Shown: positions 1 through 7,059 of the stretch, in pieces | Position numbering within the stretch: position 1 is the stretch's first letter | Layout: the number at the start of each line of letters is the position of its first letter | DNA from: Bacteroidota bacterium | GTDB taxonomy: Bacteria; Bacteroidota; Bacteroidia; Bacteroidales; JAGONC01 | Assembly (NCBI GenBank): GCA_026391695.1 | Contig: JAPLDP010000084.1 | Coordinates: 1 to 64,000 of the forward strand | Length of the DNA stretch: 64,000 bases | Reading direction: 5' to 3' | Position numbers and translations under genes: made by a program | The notes under the pieces: model-generated | Told to the model about the DNA's origin: nothing | Database searches by the model: none | The model's input: the letters and a program-made list of their open reading frames with translations, nothing else

Positions 1-242
1 TGAATCCTGTTATTCAGGTCAGCACCAACATCTTTTGCTTCGATGAAGCCAATGGGGATGCCTTTCTTTGTAATGATATAATCAGGTGCTCCGCACTCAA
101 TCCGGGAAGGTTCATTGGTTGCTGCCACACCGGGAAGCAAACTTTCGAGAAGGTTTCGAAGGTCAGGCCGGTAACTATGCTCCGTTGATATGCCGGATTT
201 GTATAGTTGGTTGACTTTTTGCAGGTATTCCTGAACGGTCAT
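1..242 (-). CDS. N-terminal fragment of a restriction/methylase-type protein with a PD-(D/E)xK-like motif (cut by window edge)
   Basis: The reverse strand from an ATG at 240-242 encodes 80 residues with no stop before the window edge. The fragment starts MTVQEYLQKV and carries a PD...EAK arrangement (P53-D54, then E68-A69-K70), the pattern of a PD-(D/E)xK nuclease core. The opening resembles the N-terminal nuclease part of large fused N-6 DNA methylase/restriction proteins (type IIG or ISP-like); that is from memory of the family. The methylase and specificity regions would lie to the left of this window, so the full architecture and function cannot be confirmed. If correct it is a defence gene close to the hicBA pair. 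An alternative is a stand-alone nuclease-like protein. Confidence 0.6.
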   Translation of the reverse strand, partial: MTVQEYLQKVNQLYKSGISTEHSYRPDLRNLLESLLPGVAATNEPSRIECGAPDYIITKKGIPIGFIEAKDVGADLNNRI

Positions 243-742
243 TTTGAAACTTATTAGCCAATAAATTTAAGGTTTTTTCCCGAGATAACAGTGCGGGGAT
301 ATTATGGGTTAAATAATATTTTTATGCGCACTCGTAGTAATTATCAGTTATTTTTTTATTTATGTACTTTTCTTTGTCTTAATACAAAGAAAAGTACCAA
401 AAGAAAGATCAAGGCTGGACTTCTCGGCGACCCACTCCTTGAATATCCAATATCGAACATTCGAAATAGAAGTTGAATTGGAAAGCGATGTCGAAGTAGA
501 ATTGATTTTTGAAGTGTCTTGTCCTAAAATAGGGCTACACCCATATCTGACATCGAACATCACTCAATCGACAATCGCCCAATCATATTGGGTGCCCCGC
601 CTGCAAACCCTAAGGCCTTTAAAAGGACACCGCCTCATAAAAATCCCCAGCTGGCGCGCGTTTCCGAACGCGTGCCTGGTATCAGCGCGTTTGAAACGCG
701 CAATTCTTTAGCACGCGTCACAGAGGCGCGCTAGCATTGGGG
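243..742. other. 500-base gap without a gene, mostly hairpin repeats
   Basis: The first ~100 bases are AT-rich and unremarkable. From about 350 onward the region is the left copy of the composite repeat described separately. Short open frames here (291-476, 439-711) read through hairpins and repeats, look like nothing known and are not called as genes. Confidence 0.6.
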
Positions 743-747
743 CTAAA
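360..747. repeat. Left copy of composite hairpin repeat flanking hicBA
   Basis: This copy shares three blocks in the same order and orientation with 1629-1948: a 14-bp perfect hairpin (arms 364-377 and 384-397, 6-nt loop), a 42-base identical block (424-465, matching 1692-1733) and a 53-base identical block (593-645, matching 1862-1914). It ends with a GC-rich palindromic section: GCGCGTTT/AAACGCGC around 686-702, a second small hairpin at 657-671, and outer arms CCCCAGCTGGCGCGC near 645-659 and GCGCGCTAGCATTGGGG at 727-743. No coding signal is convincing. Confidence 0.75.
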
Positions 748-976
748 TATTATCGATTATTTTATAAAATTCTCTTATACTGATATTTAAATACCTTAAA
801 TGCTGTCTAATAATAAATGCAGGAACAGGATCAATATGAGTTTGAAGAGTTAATGGGCGTTTTAAATCTGATCTTGAATAGTGTTGATGCCCATCGGTAG
901 TTCGATAACATTTGCACTCACAAAATTCAAGAAACCTCAAATATTTTCTCAGAGAAATATTATCAATCTTTGCCAT
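743..976 (-). CDS. hicA: HicA-like toxin
   Basis: A 77-residue protein resembling HicA mRNA interferases, small dsRBD-fold ribonucleases that cleave mRNA when free of their HicB partner. Visible features are GHQHY (residues 29-33), which would hold the catalytic His region, followed by a basic beta-strand segment (SRSDLKRPLTLQTH) and a helix RQHLRYLNIS matching the family's C-terminal helix. It is longer than compact HicA proteins (about 60 residues) and lacks the usual early glycine-rich loop, so divergence is possible. Its ATG (974-976) overlaps the hicB stop by one base (TAATG), implying translational coupling. The gene order is antitoxin then toxin. The 3' end touches the left composite repeat. 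Confidence 0.65.
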   Translation of the reverse strand: MAKIDNISLRKYLRFLEFCECKCYRTTDGHQHYSRSDLKRPLTLQTHIDPVPAFIIRQHLRYLNISIREFYKIIDNI

Positions 977-1362
977 TACATAACGGGCAATGCAACACGC
1001 TCATTTATTCTGGAAAATTCTTTTTCCCTTATAATATCCTTAAGATAAGATTTATCTCTAAGAAGCTGATCAAGAAAGGGTTGATTATAAATGGGGTTAG
1101 GTTGATGTTTAACAATTGTCCATCCAAGCCTCTTTAATTCATCATTTAAAGTTTTTTTATTAGTAGTATACCTTAGAAACTCTTTAAGAGCGATATTAAA
1201 TGAATCTCTTGCTTCTTGATCGGTATTACCATATCCAGTGATATCTAATGTAGGAGAATAAACAAAACAAATATCATTCTCTTTGAATGTGATAAGAGCC
1301 AATACAACGTTAATCTTATTTTTAGGCCCAAGATATCCGGCTTTAAATTTTAATTTACCCAT
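976..1362 (-). CDS. hicB: HicB-like antitoxin
   Basis: A 128-residue protein whose N-terminal half matches the partial RNase H fold of HicB antitoxins: a strand ending ICFVYSPTLDITGYG, then TDQEARDSFNIALKEFL, the usual 'G.g.T..EA..n...al..fl' pattern. The C-terminal ~45 residues are basic and charged and could be a DNA-binding or toxin-binding tail; no clear helix-turn-helix or ribbon-helix-helix motif was recognised. HicB proteins neutralise HicA and usually repress their own promoter. The stop codon overlaps the hicA start. Upstream lies a near-consensus Bacteroidetes promoter with a dyad over its -33 element. A lone HicB-family domain protein is possible, but the neighbour makes the TA reading stronger. 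Confidence 0.7.
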   Translation of the reverse strand: MGKLKFKAGYLGPKNKINVVLALITFKENDICFVYSPTLDITGYGNTDQEARDSFNIALKEFLRYTTNKKTLNDELKRLGWTIVKHQPNPIYNQPFLDQLLRDKSYLKDIIREKEFSRINERVALPVM

Positions 1363-1407
1363 TGCCCTATTAGCTTGTATAAAAAATTTAAGCGTCTGAT
1401 TAGAATG

Positions 1408-1437
1408 CCAAAATTATAAATTCCTCTAAATGTACAA
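1408..1437 (-). promoter_or_regulatory. hicBA promoter with overlapping dyad
   Basis: On the minus strand TTTG (1434-1437), an 18-base gap and TAATTTTG (1408-1415) match the Bacteroidetes TTTG/TAnnTTTG promoter, about 45 bases before the hicB ATG. An inverted repeat AAATGT-N4-ACATTT (1427-1442) covers the -33 element and could be the HicB operator. The promoter is read from sequence; the operator is inference. Confidence 0.5.
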
Positions 1438-1480
1438 ACATTTAACGCATATTAATCAAAAAAAGTTCAAGGAGGCTAAT

Positions 1481-1600
1481 TACTATTTTGATGCGCCAGG
1501 TATATTATTTTGCAGAACTGAATTCGAATAGATTTAATTTTTTTGTTGTTAGGTTTTCTGGTATGTTATAATGCGAATAGAGGTGATGTTCACTGAAAAA
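1481..1600. repeat. Dispersed repeat, copy 1 (related to 26857-26985)
   Basis: About 120 bases align without large gaps to 26857-26985. Shared landmarks in order are TATTTTGATG, GCCAGGTA, ACTGAAT, AGGTTTTCTGGTATGTT, and TGATGTTCA followed by an A-rich tail. There is no open frame in either copy. Confidence 0.6.
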
Positions 1601-1628
1601 TAGAAGTGGCTTGAGAATGTTTTTTTAT

Positions 1629-1948
1629 TGATGTACTTTTCTTTTGTGTGTCCAAAAGAAAAGTACGAAAAGAAAAAGACAGCCTGGGTTTTCGGCGACC
1701 CACTCCTTGAATATCCAATATCGAACATTCGAAGTAGATGGCGAAATAATGTTTGAGGTTAAAGACATTAAACAAAAGCCTCTGCTATGCAGTGTCTACT
1801 TTTACATCTAAATTGCCATATTGACTAATTGACTAATTTTCAAATTCTCAAATTAATTCCCTGCCCCGCCTGCAAACCCTAAGGCCTTTAAAAGGACACC
1901 GCCTCATAAAAATCGCTCGCGTCACAGACACGCAATAGCATTGGTATT
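1629..1948. repeat. Right copy of composite hairpin repeat flanking hicBA
   Basis: It is in direct orientation relative to 360-747. The hairpin arms are 1633-1646 and 1653-1666; both arms differ from the left copy while pairing is kept. The identical blocks are 1692-1733 and 1862-1914. The GC-rich palindromic tail is about 66 bases shorter than in the left copy, having lost the internal GCGCGTTT/AAACGCGC hairpins. Confidence 0.75.
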
Positions 1949-2097
1949 TCATGATCGTAACCAGATATCGATATCAGTTTTTCTAATGACTGTATTTTTT
2001 TAGTGTCCGGTGACGTATGATTATTTTGTAACTTCGGACGATTTTTCCGGAAGACCTGGGCAGTTGATATCGGACTTTTTATTTAACGTGGTCGTTC

Positions 2098-3603
2098 ATG
2101 ATTAAAAAAATACTTGTTGCCAACAGGGGCGAAATAGCTGTCAGGGTGATGAGATCATGCAGGGAGATGGGAATACGCTCGGTAGCTGTTTTCTCAGAGG
2201 CAGATAGAAAATCTTTACACATCAGATATGCAGACGAAGCCTTTTTCATCGGGCCCTCACCTTCCTCTGAAAGTTACCTCGTTATAGATAAAATCATTGA
2301 CGCAGCAAAAAAAAGCGGTGCAGATGCCATTCATCCGGGATATGGATTCCTCTCGGAGAACGCCCGCTTCTCAGAGCGATGTAAACAAGAGGGTATCAAG
2401 TTCATCGGTCCTTCAGCTTATTCAATTGCTACAATGGGCGATAAACTCACAGCCCGTAAAACCATCATGGCTGCCGGAATACCTGTTGTCCCTGGGTCAA
2501 AAGGGAAAATTGATGACGACGATTCAGCCGTTATAACAGCCATGGAATTAGGACTGCCGGTCATGATAAAGGCATCATCCGGTGGCGGTGGCAAAGGCAT
2601 GCGTCTGGTTTACAAAAAAGAAGATATCGTCAGCGCCATGCGTGGTGCACGCTCCGAAGCTCTCTCTGCCTTTGGTGACGATACAATCTATATTGAAAAA
2701 TATATCGCTTCACCCCATCATATCGAATTTCAGATACTTGCCGACAGCTTTGGACATACCATTCACCTGTTTGAACGTGAATGCTCAATACAGCGCCGCC
2801 ATCAGAAAGTCATTGAAGAAACACCCTCGCCGGTCATTACACCGGAGATACGGGAAATAATGGGGCAACATGCTGTGGCTGCGGCTAAAGCCGTCAATTA
2901 TGAAGGAGCCGGTACCATTGAATTTATCGTCGATGACCATCTGAATTACTATTTTCTCGAAATGAATACACGGCTACAGGTAGAACATCCTATCACTGAG
3001 CGTGTTGTCGGCGTTGATCTGGTCAAGGAACAAATCCGTATTGCCAACGGTGAGCCACTTGCCCTGAAACAGGATAAACTGCAACAATTTGGCCATGCTA
3101 TTGAATGCAGGATATATGCCGAAGATCCTGACAATGGTTTCATGCCAAGCCCGGGTGTCGTCAAACATATCACTGAACCACTCGGACTGGACGTTAGAAA
3201 TGACAGCTATATGTATGAAGGTTACGAAATACCCTTGTATTACGATCCCCTCATTTCAAAACTTATTGTCTGGGGAAGGACACGCGACGAGGCTATAAAC
3301 AGGATGAAGCGTGCGCTCTATTCTTACAAGATCTCCGGAGTAAAGACAACCATTAAATTCCTTATGAAAATTTTGGATATTCCTGCATTCCGGCAAGGAG
3401 TTTATAATACACATTTTATTGAAGATCACAAAAAAGAGATCATGGAAACCGAACGTTGCGATGCTTTATGCGAGGATGTGGCAATAATCGCAACATATAT
3501 GGATTATATTTCGAACCTGAATAAAAATTCTGCAAACCGCATGGCTCCGGTCAGGTCTAACTGGAAGGAATTTGGCAGAAGAAAGGGCATCCAGCGTTCA
3601 TAA
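2098..3603 (+). CDS. accC: Biotin carboxylase subunit of acyl-CoA carboxylase
   Basis: A 501-residue biotin carboxylase: it uses ATP and bicarbonate to carboxylate biotin on the carrier protein encoded just downstream. Visible are the N-terminal ILVANRGEIAVRV signature, the ATP-grasp glycine loop GGGGKGM (162-168), the ATP-binding FLEMNTRLQVEHP segment near residue 290, and the C-terminal biotin carboxylase domain. About 50 residues extend past the usual ~450-residue fold, a tail common in acyl-CoA carboxylase forms and too short to carry a biotinyl domain, which is on the next gene. Start is the ATG at 2098. With the downstream BCCP and carboxyltransferase it forms a complete propionyl/acetyl-CoA-type carboxylase. 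Substrate cannot be decided from sequence alone. Confidence 0.93.
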   Translation: MIKKILVANRGEIAVRVMRSCREMGIRSVAVFSEADRKSLHIRYADEAFFIGPSPSSESYLVIDKIIDAAKKSGADAIHPGYGFLSENARFSERCKQEGIKFIGPSAYSIATMGDKLTARKTIMAAGIPVVPGSKGKIDDDDSAVITAMELGLPVMIKASSGGGGKGMRLVYKKEDIVSAMRGARSEALSAFGDDTIYIEKYIASPHHIEFQILADSFGHTIHLFERECSIQRRHQKVIEETPSPVITPEIREIMGQHAVAAAKAVNYEGAGTIEFIVDDHLNYYFLEMNTRLQVEHPITERVVGVDLVKEQIRIANGEPLALKQDKLQQFGHAIECRIYAEDPDNGFMPSPGVVKHITEPLGLDVRNDSYMYEGYEIPLYYDPLISKLIVWGRTRDEAINRMKRALYSYKISGVKTTIKFLMKILDIPAFRQGVYNTHFIEDHKKEIMETERCDALCEDVAIIATYMDYISNLNKNSANRMAPVRSNWKEFGRRKGIQRS

Positions 3604-3672
3604 TATCCTTTTGATCAGAGAACGATCATTCGGACCCTTTAAGATTTTAAGTTGAACCAAATCTGAAATCCT

Positions 3673-4182
3673 ATGTCACTGGAAATGAATCTCAATAACC
3701 GAAAAGCCACAGTCGAGTTGCTTTACAAGGAGGAGAATAAAGTCAAAGTGGCTGTTGACAATACAATTTATGAACTGGATATCGTTAAAGTCGAAGAGGG
3801 TGTTTATTCAATTCTTTTAAATAACAGGTCATATAATATCGAATTGTTCCAGAATGGCAACAGTAATAAATATACTGTCAATACATATCTTAACACCTAT
3901 AACGTTGAGATTGTGGATGCAGAGACGAAATACCTGAGAAGCCGTGAGAAAAGTATTTTTGGCCAGGCTGAAAATAAAATTTATTCTCCTATGCCCGGAA
4001 AAGTGGTCAGAATATTTGTTAAAGTCGGTGATCAGGTTAAGGAGGGCCAGACTGTGATTGTGGTTTCTGCCATGAAAATGGAAAGCGAGTTCAAAGCCAG
4101 AAAGGATGGGTATGTTAAGGAAGTTCTCACAAGTGAAGGAGCTACTGTCAACGGGAATCAAACTCTGGTCATCATTGAATGA
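3673..4182 (+). CDS. Biotin carboxyl carrier protein
   Basis: A 169-residue biotinyl carrier. The C-terminal ~75 residues are a biotinyl domain with the SAMKME motif, biotinylated Lys135, preceded by SPMPGKV, the usual first strand. The N-terminal ~95 residues are a beta-rich region without a clear name that probably contacts the carboxylase partners. Between accC and the carboxyltransferase, with gaps of 69 and 63 bases, it would shuttle carboxybiotin between the two active sites in the cytoplasm. Related carriers serve oxaloacetate or methylmalonyl-CoA decarboxylases, but no membrane decarboxylase subunit is nearby, so carboxylase use is favoured. Confidence 0.9.
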   Translation: MSLEMNLNNRKATVELLYKEENKVKVAVDNTIYELDIVKVEEGVYSILLNNRSYNIELFQNGNSNKYTVNTYLNTYNVEIVDAETKYLRSREKSIFGQAENKIYSPMPGKVVRIFVKVGDQVKEGQTVIVVSAMKMESEFKARKDGYVKEVLTSEGATVNGNQTLVIIE

Positions 4183-4245
4183 TCGCCCGATATTCAGGAG
4201 ATACCGGATAATGTCTTTGGCTTATTGTTAATTAAATCATTGACT

Positions 4246-5784
4246 ATGTCAACATTAGAAGAAAAATTCAGGCAGTTTGAAGAGCGGAATAAAGTTGCAG
4301 AATTAGGTGGGGGAAAAGAAAGAATAGAACGGCAACATAATGCCGGACGCAATACTGCCAGAGAGCGCGTCAAAGACCTTCTTGATCCCAATACTTTTGT
4401 TGAAATGGACCGTTTCGTCACCCATAGGGCACATGATTTTGAAATGGAGAAAAATAAAATCTATGGGGATGGCGTGGTTTCAGGGTATGGTAAGATTGAC
4501 GGAAGGCTTGTCTATGTATTTGCCCAGGATTTCACCGTTTTTGGCGGCACCCTCAGCCGTGCCAACGCCGAAAAGATAGTTAAGGTTTCACAGCTGGCCA
4601 TGAAAATGGGCGCACCATTAATCGGACTCAATGACTCCGGAGGAGCAAGGATACAGGAAGGTGTTGAAAGCCTGGCAGGTTATGCCGACATTTTTTATCT
4701 GAATGTCATGAGTTCGGGCGTCATACCGCAGATATCCGCCGTGCTCGGCCCCTGCGCCGGTGGCGCTGTCTATTCCCCTGCCATGACCGACTTTATATTC
4801 ATGGTCAAGGATTCCAGCTATATGTTCGTCACCGGTCCCGACGTCATTAAGGCTGTGACCCACGAAGAAGTGACAAAAGAAGAACTTGGCGGCGCAATGA
4901 CTCATAACTCCAAAAGTGGCGTGGCGCACTTTGTCGCTGAAAATGACGAACAGTGCATGATGATGATCCGCGAATTGATGACATTCCTGCCATCCAATAA
5001 TATGGAAGACCCTCCTGTGAAACCATGCATGGATAATATCCATCGTGAGGATGAAAAACTCCAGACCATCGTACCTGTCGATCCCAACAAGCCATATGAT
5101 ATGAAGGAGATCATACTCACCGTCGTGGACGATCATCACTTCTTTGAGGTCATGCCCTATTATGCACAGAACATTATCATTGGCTTTGCACGCCTGGGTG
5201 GAAGACCTGTCGGCATCGTAGCCAATCAGCCCGATGTCCTTGCCGGTGTCCTGGATATCAATTCAGCGGTCAAAGCCGCACGTTTTGTCCGGTTTTGTGA
5301 TGCCTTCAATATTCCGTTGATCACTTTTGTCGATGTACCTGGCTTTCTCCCCGGGACAGCGCAGGAATTTGGCGGTATCATTAAACATGGCGCAAAGCTT
5401 TTATATGCATTCTGCGAGGCCACCGTGCCAAAAATTACGGTTATTACCCGTAAAGCTTATGGCGGAGCCTATGACGTGATGTCAAGCAAACATATTGGCG
5501 CTGATGTCAATTTTGCCTACCCTACTGCTGAAATCGCTGTCATGGGACCAGCAGGCGCAGTGAATATTATCTTCAGGGATAAACTGTCGGATGAGGATAA
5601 AAAAATAGCTGTCGACGAATACAAGAAAACCTTTGCCAGTCCTTATAAAGCTGCGGAACTTGGCTATATCGATGAGATCATCTTTCCGAAACAAACCCGC
5701 TTTAAACTGATACAGGCATTGGAAATGACTCAAAACAAAAATAAAAACAATCCGCCCAAAAAACATGGGAATATCCCTTTATAA
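4246..5784 (+). CDS. pccB: Carboxyltransferase (beta) subunit, propionyl-CoA carboxylase type
   Basis: A ~512-residue carboxyltransferase that moves the carboxyl group from biotin to an acyl-CoA. It has the two crotonase-like halves: the first includes [15 protein letters not shown] and [12 protein letters not shown], with [13 protein letters not shown] lining the oxyanion hole; the second includes [18 protein letters not shown] and [14 protein letters not shown]. Length and motifs fit the PccB/MMCD family. I prefer the ATG at 4246 (MSTLEEKF) over an in-frame TTG at 4225 because family members begin there. It is last in the accC-BCCP-pccB operon. Methylmalonyl-CoA carboxyltransferase activity is a close alternative. 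Confidence 0.92.
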   Translation: MSTLEEKFRQFEERNKVAELGGGKERIERQHNAGRNTARERVKDLLDPNTFVEMDRFVTHRAHDFEMEKNKIYGDGVVSGYGKIDGRLVYVFAQDFTVFGGTLSRANAEKIVKVSQLAMKMGAPLIGLNDSGGARIQEGVESLAGYADIFYLNVMSSGVIPQISAVLGPCAGGAVYSPAMTDFIFMVKDSSYMFVTGPDVIKAVTHEEVTKEELGGAMTHNSKSGVAHFVAENDEQCMMMIRELMTFLPSNNMEDPPVKPCMDNIHREDEKLQTIVPVDPNKPYDMKEIILTVVDDHHFFEVMPYYAQNIIIGFARLGGRPVGIVANQPDVLAGVLDINSAVKAARFVRFCDAFNIPLITFVDVPGFLPGTAQEFGGIIKHGAKLLYAFCEATVPKITVITRKAYGGAYDVMSSKHIGADVNFAYPTAEIAVMGPAGAVNIIFRDKLSDEDKKIAVDEYKKTFASPYKAAELGYIDEIIFPKQTRFKLIQALEMTQNKNKNNPPKKHGNIPL

Positions 5785-5859
5785 TAATTTGATTCCCGAA
5801 AATCGACTCAATACACCTGCCCCTGTGACCTATCGGATGAATGAAACGGCTGTTACGCT

Positions 5860-7056
5860 ATGATTAAGAAAGTATTACGTTTTTCATTTAAAATCTGTCT
5901 CTCATTTCTCTTACTCCTGTTTTGCATTTTTAGTGTCTTTTACCTTTTATGTCCTATTTATAAATTTCCTCAGCCTGGTAAATTTGAAGGTCATAGGATA
6001 TACAATCCTTATGAAGATATGAATCCTTCACAATGGAAAAAAGCAAACTTTCAGATCCAGTCACGTGTTTGGCTTGGTATTACAAATGGTCGAAAAAATT
6101 CGAGTGAAAACATATATGCAAAATACCGGTTGTTGGGTTATGATGTGGTCGGTATCTCCGATTATATGAAGATCAACAGGTATGGGGAGGGAAAGCAGGG
6201 TTATGTACCTGAATATGAACATGGTTACAACATCAGAAAGACGCATCAGGTTTGCATCGGAACGAAAAAGGTTTTCTGGATCGATTACCCGCTACTACAA
6301 AATCTAAATCATAAACAGAATATCATTAATAGGCTCAGACATGACAATGAGTTGATATTTTTAGCGCATCCCTTATTCAGACATGGGTATATACCTGAAG
6401 ACATGAAATACCTCACCAATTACGATGGCATAGAGGTGTTGAACAATCAACGGGTGTCGATCCGGCATTGGGATGCAGCCCTGTCAGCAGGACATTATGT
6501 CACCATTATCGGCGATGATGATGGACATGACCTGACCATCCCTGATGAAGTTGGACGCCGGTGTACTTTCATCAATACCGGAACTGCAAATCATGATGAC
6601 ATTATTGCCGCTCTCAAAAAGGGAAATGCCTTCGGAGCCGATATCAACTATGTCCCCGGTGAATCTTATGAAGTAAAAATAGACCGGCATAAAAATCTTC
6701 CTGTTCTCAGCCAGATAAAGATGATTGGCGATACGCTCGTTGTTGCGGCCGACAAACCTGCTTCCTTCAGGTTTATAGGTCAGGATGGACAGATCAGGAA
6801 AACAGAATCAAAAAGTTATTCTGCCAGCTATACCCTTTTACCTGATGATACTTACATCCGCAGTGAAATTTCCTTTGCTGATGGTACCACCTATTACCTT
6901 AATCCGGTTGCACGCTATAACGACCGCATTCCAACCGATCAACCCAAAGCAGTTATTGATAAAACCAAAACCAATATATTCCGGATAATTTATCTTATTA
7001 TTGTCATCTCATTGGTGACTCTCATTTTTTTCAGGTACACAGGAAGAAAAAAATAG
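5860..7056 (+). CDS. Membrane-anchored PHP-like protein with degenerate metal site
   Basis: 398 residues with transmembrane segments at about 7-31 and 373-392, so the middle probably lies in the periplasm. The middle resembles PHP-domain phosphoesterases: the segment around residues 64-102 parallels the usual start, with YRLLGYDVVGISDY in place of '..GYd.laitDH', then EYEH (118-121), THQ (128-130), FLAHP (167-171) and GDDDGH (218-223). The first HxH metal motif is missing (QIQSRVW occupies its place) and the TDH histidine is a Tyr, so the phosphoesterase site may be inactive or changed. It ends 3 bases before the glycosyltransferase gene, so the two are probably co-transcribed. A function in envelope glycan or lipid handling is only a guess. 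Confidence 0.6.
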   Translation: MIKKVLRFSFKICLSFLLLLFCIFSVFYLLCPIYKFPQPGKFEGHRIYNPYEDMNPSQWKKANFQIQSRVWLGITNGRKNSSENIYAKYRLLGYDVVGISDYMKINRYGEGKQGYVPEYEHGYNIRKTHQVCIGTKKVFWIDYPLLQNLNHKQNIINRLRHDNELIFLAHPLFRHGYIPEDMKYLTNYDGIEVLNNQRVSIRHWDAALSAGHYVTIIGDDDGHDLTIPDEVGRRCTFINTGTANHDDIIAALKKGNAFGADINYVPGESYEVKIDRHKNLPVLSQIKMIGDTLVVAADKPASFRFIGQDGQIRKTESKSYSASYTLLPDDTYIRSEISFADGTTYYLNPVARYNDRIPTDQPKAVIDKTKTNIFRIIYLIIVISLVTLIFFRYTGRKK

Positions 7057-7059
7057 TCA

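Larger units (their letters stand above)
1363..2097. other. 735-base gap without a gene between hicBA and accC
   Basis: It holds the hicBA promoter, a dispersed repeat at 1481-1600, and the right composite repeat at 1629-1948. The remaining ~150 bases before accC show nothing recognisable. The short minus-strand frame 1590-1775 overlaps the repeats and is not called as a gene. Confidence 0.6.

Noticed and set aside
291-711. Two small plus-strand open frames in the left repeat
   Set aside because: They cross hairpins and repeated blocks, have no recognisable protein pattern, and do not persist in the right repeat copy.
645-743. Integron attC site and cassette array
   Set aside because: The tail folds in a similar way, but no GTTRRRY core or integrase is present; kept only as a weak finding.
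1590-1775. Small minus-strand open frame behind hicB
   Set aside because: Runs through the dispersed and composite repeats; no family resemblance.
4225-4245. Longer start for pccB at TTG 4225
   Set aside because: An ATG at 4246 matches the family start; the extra residues are unlike it.
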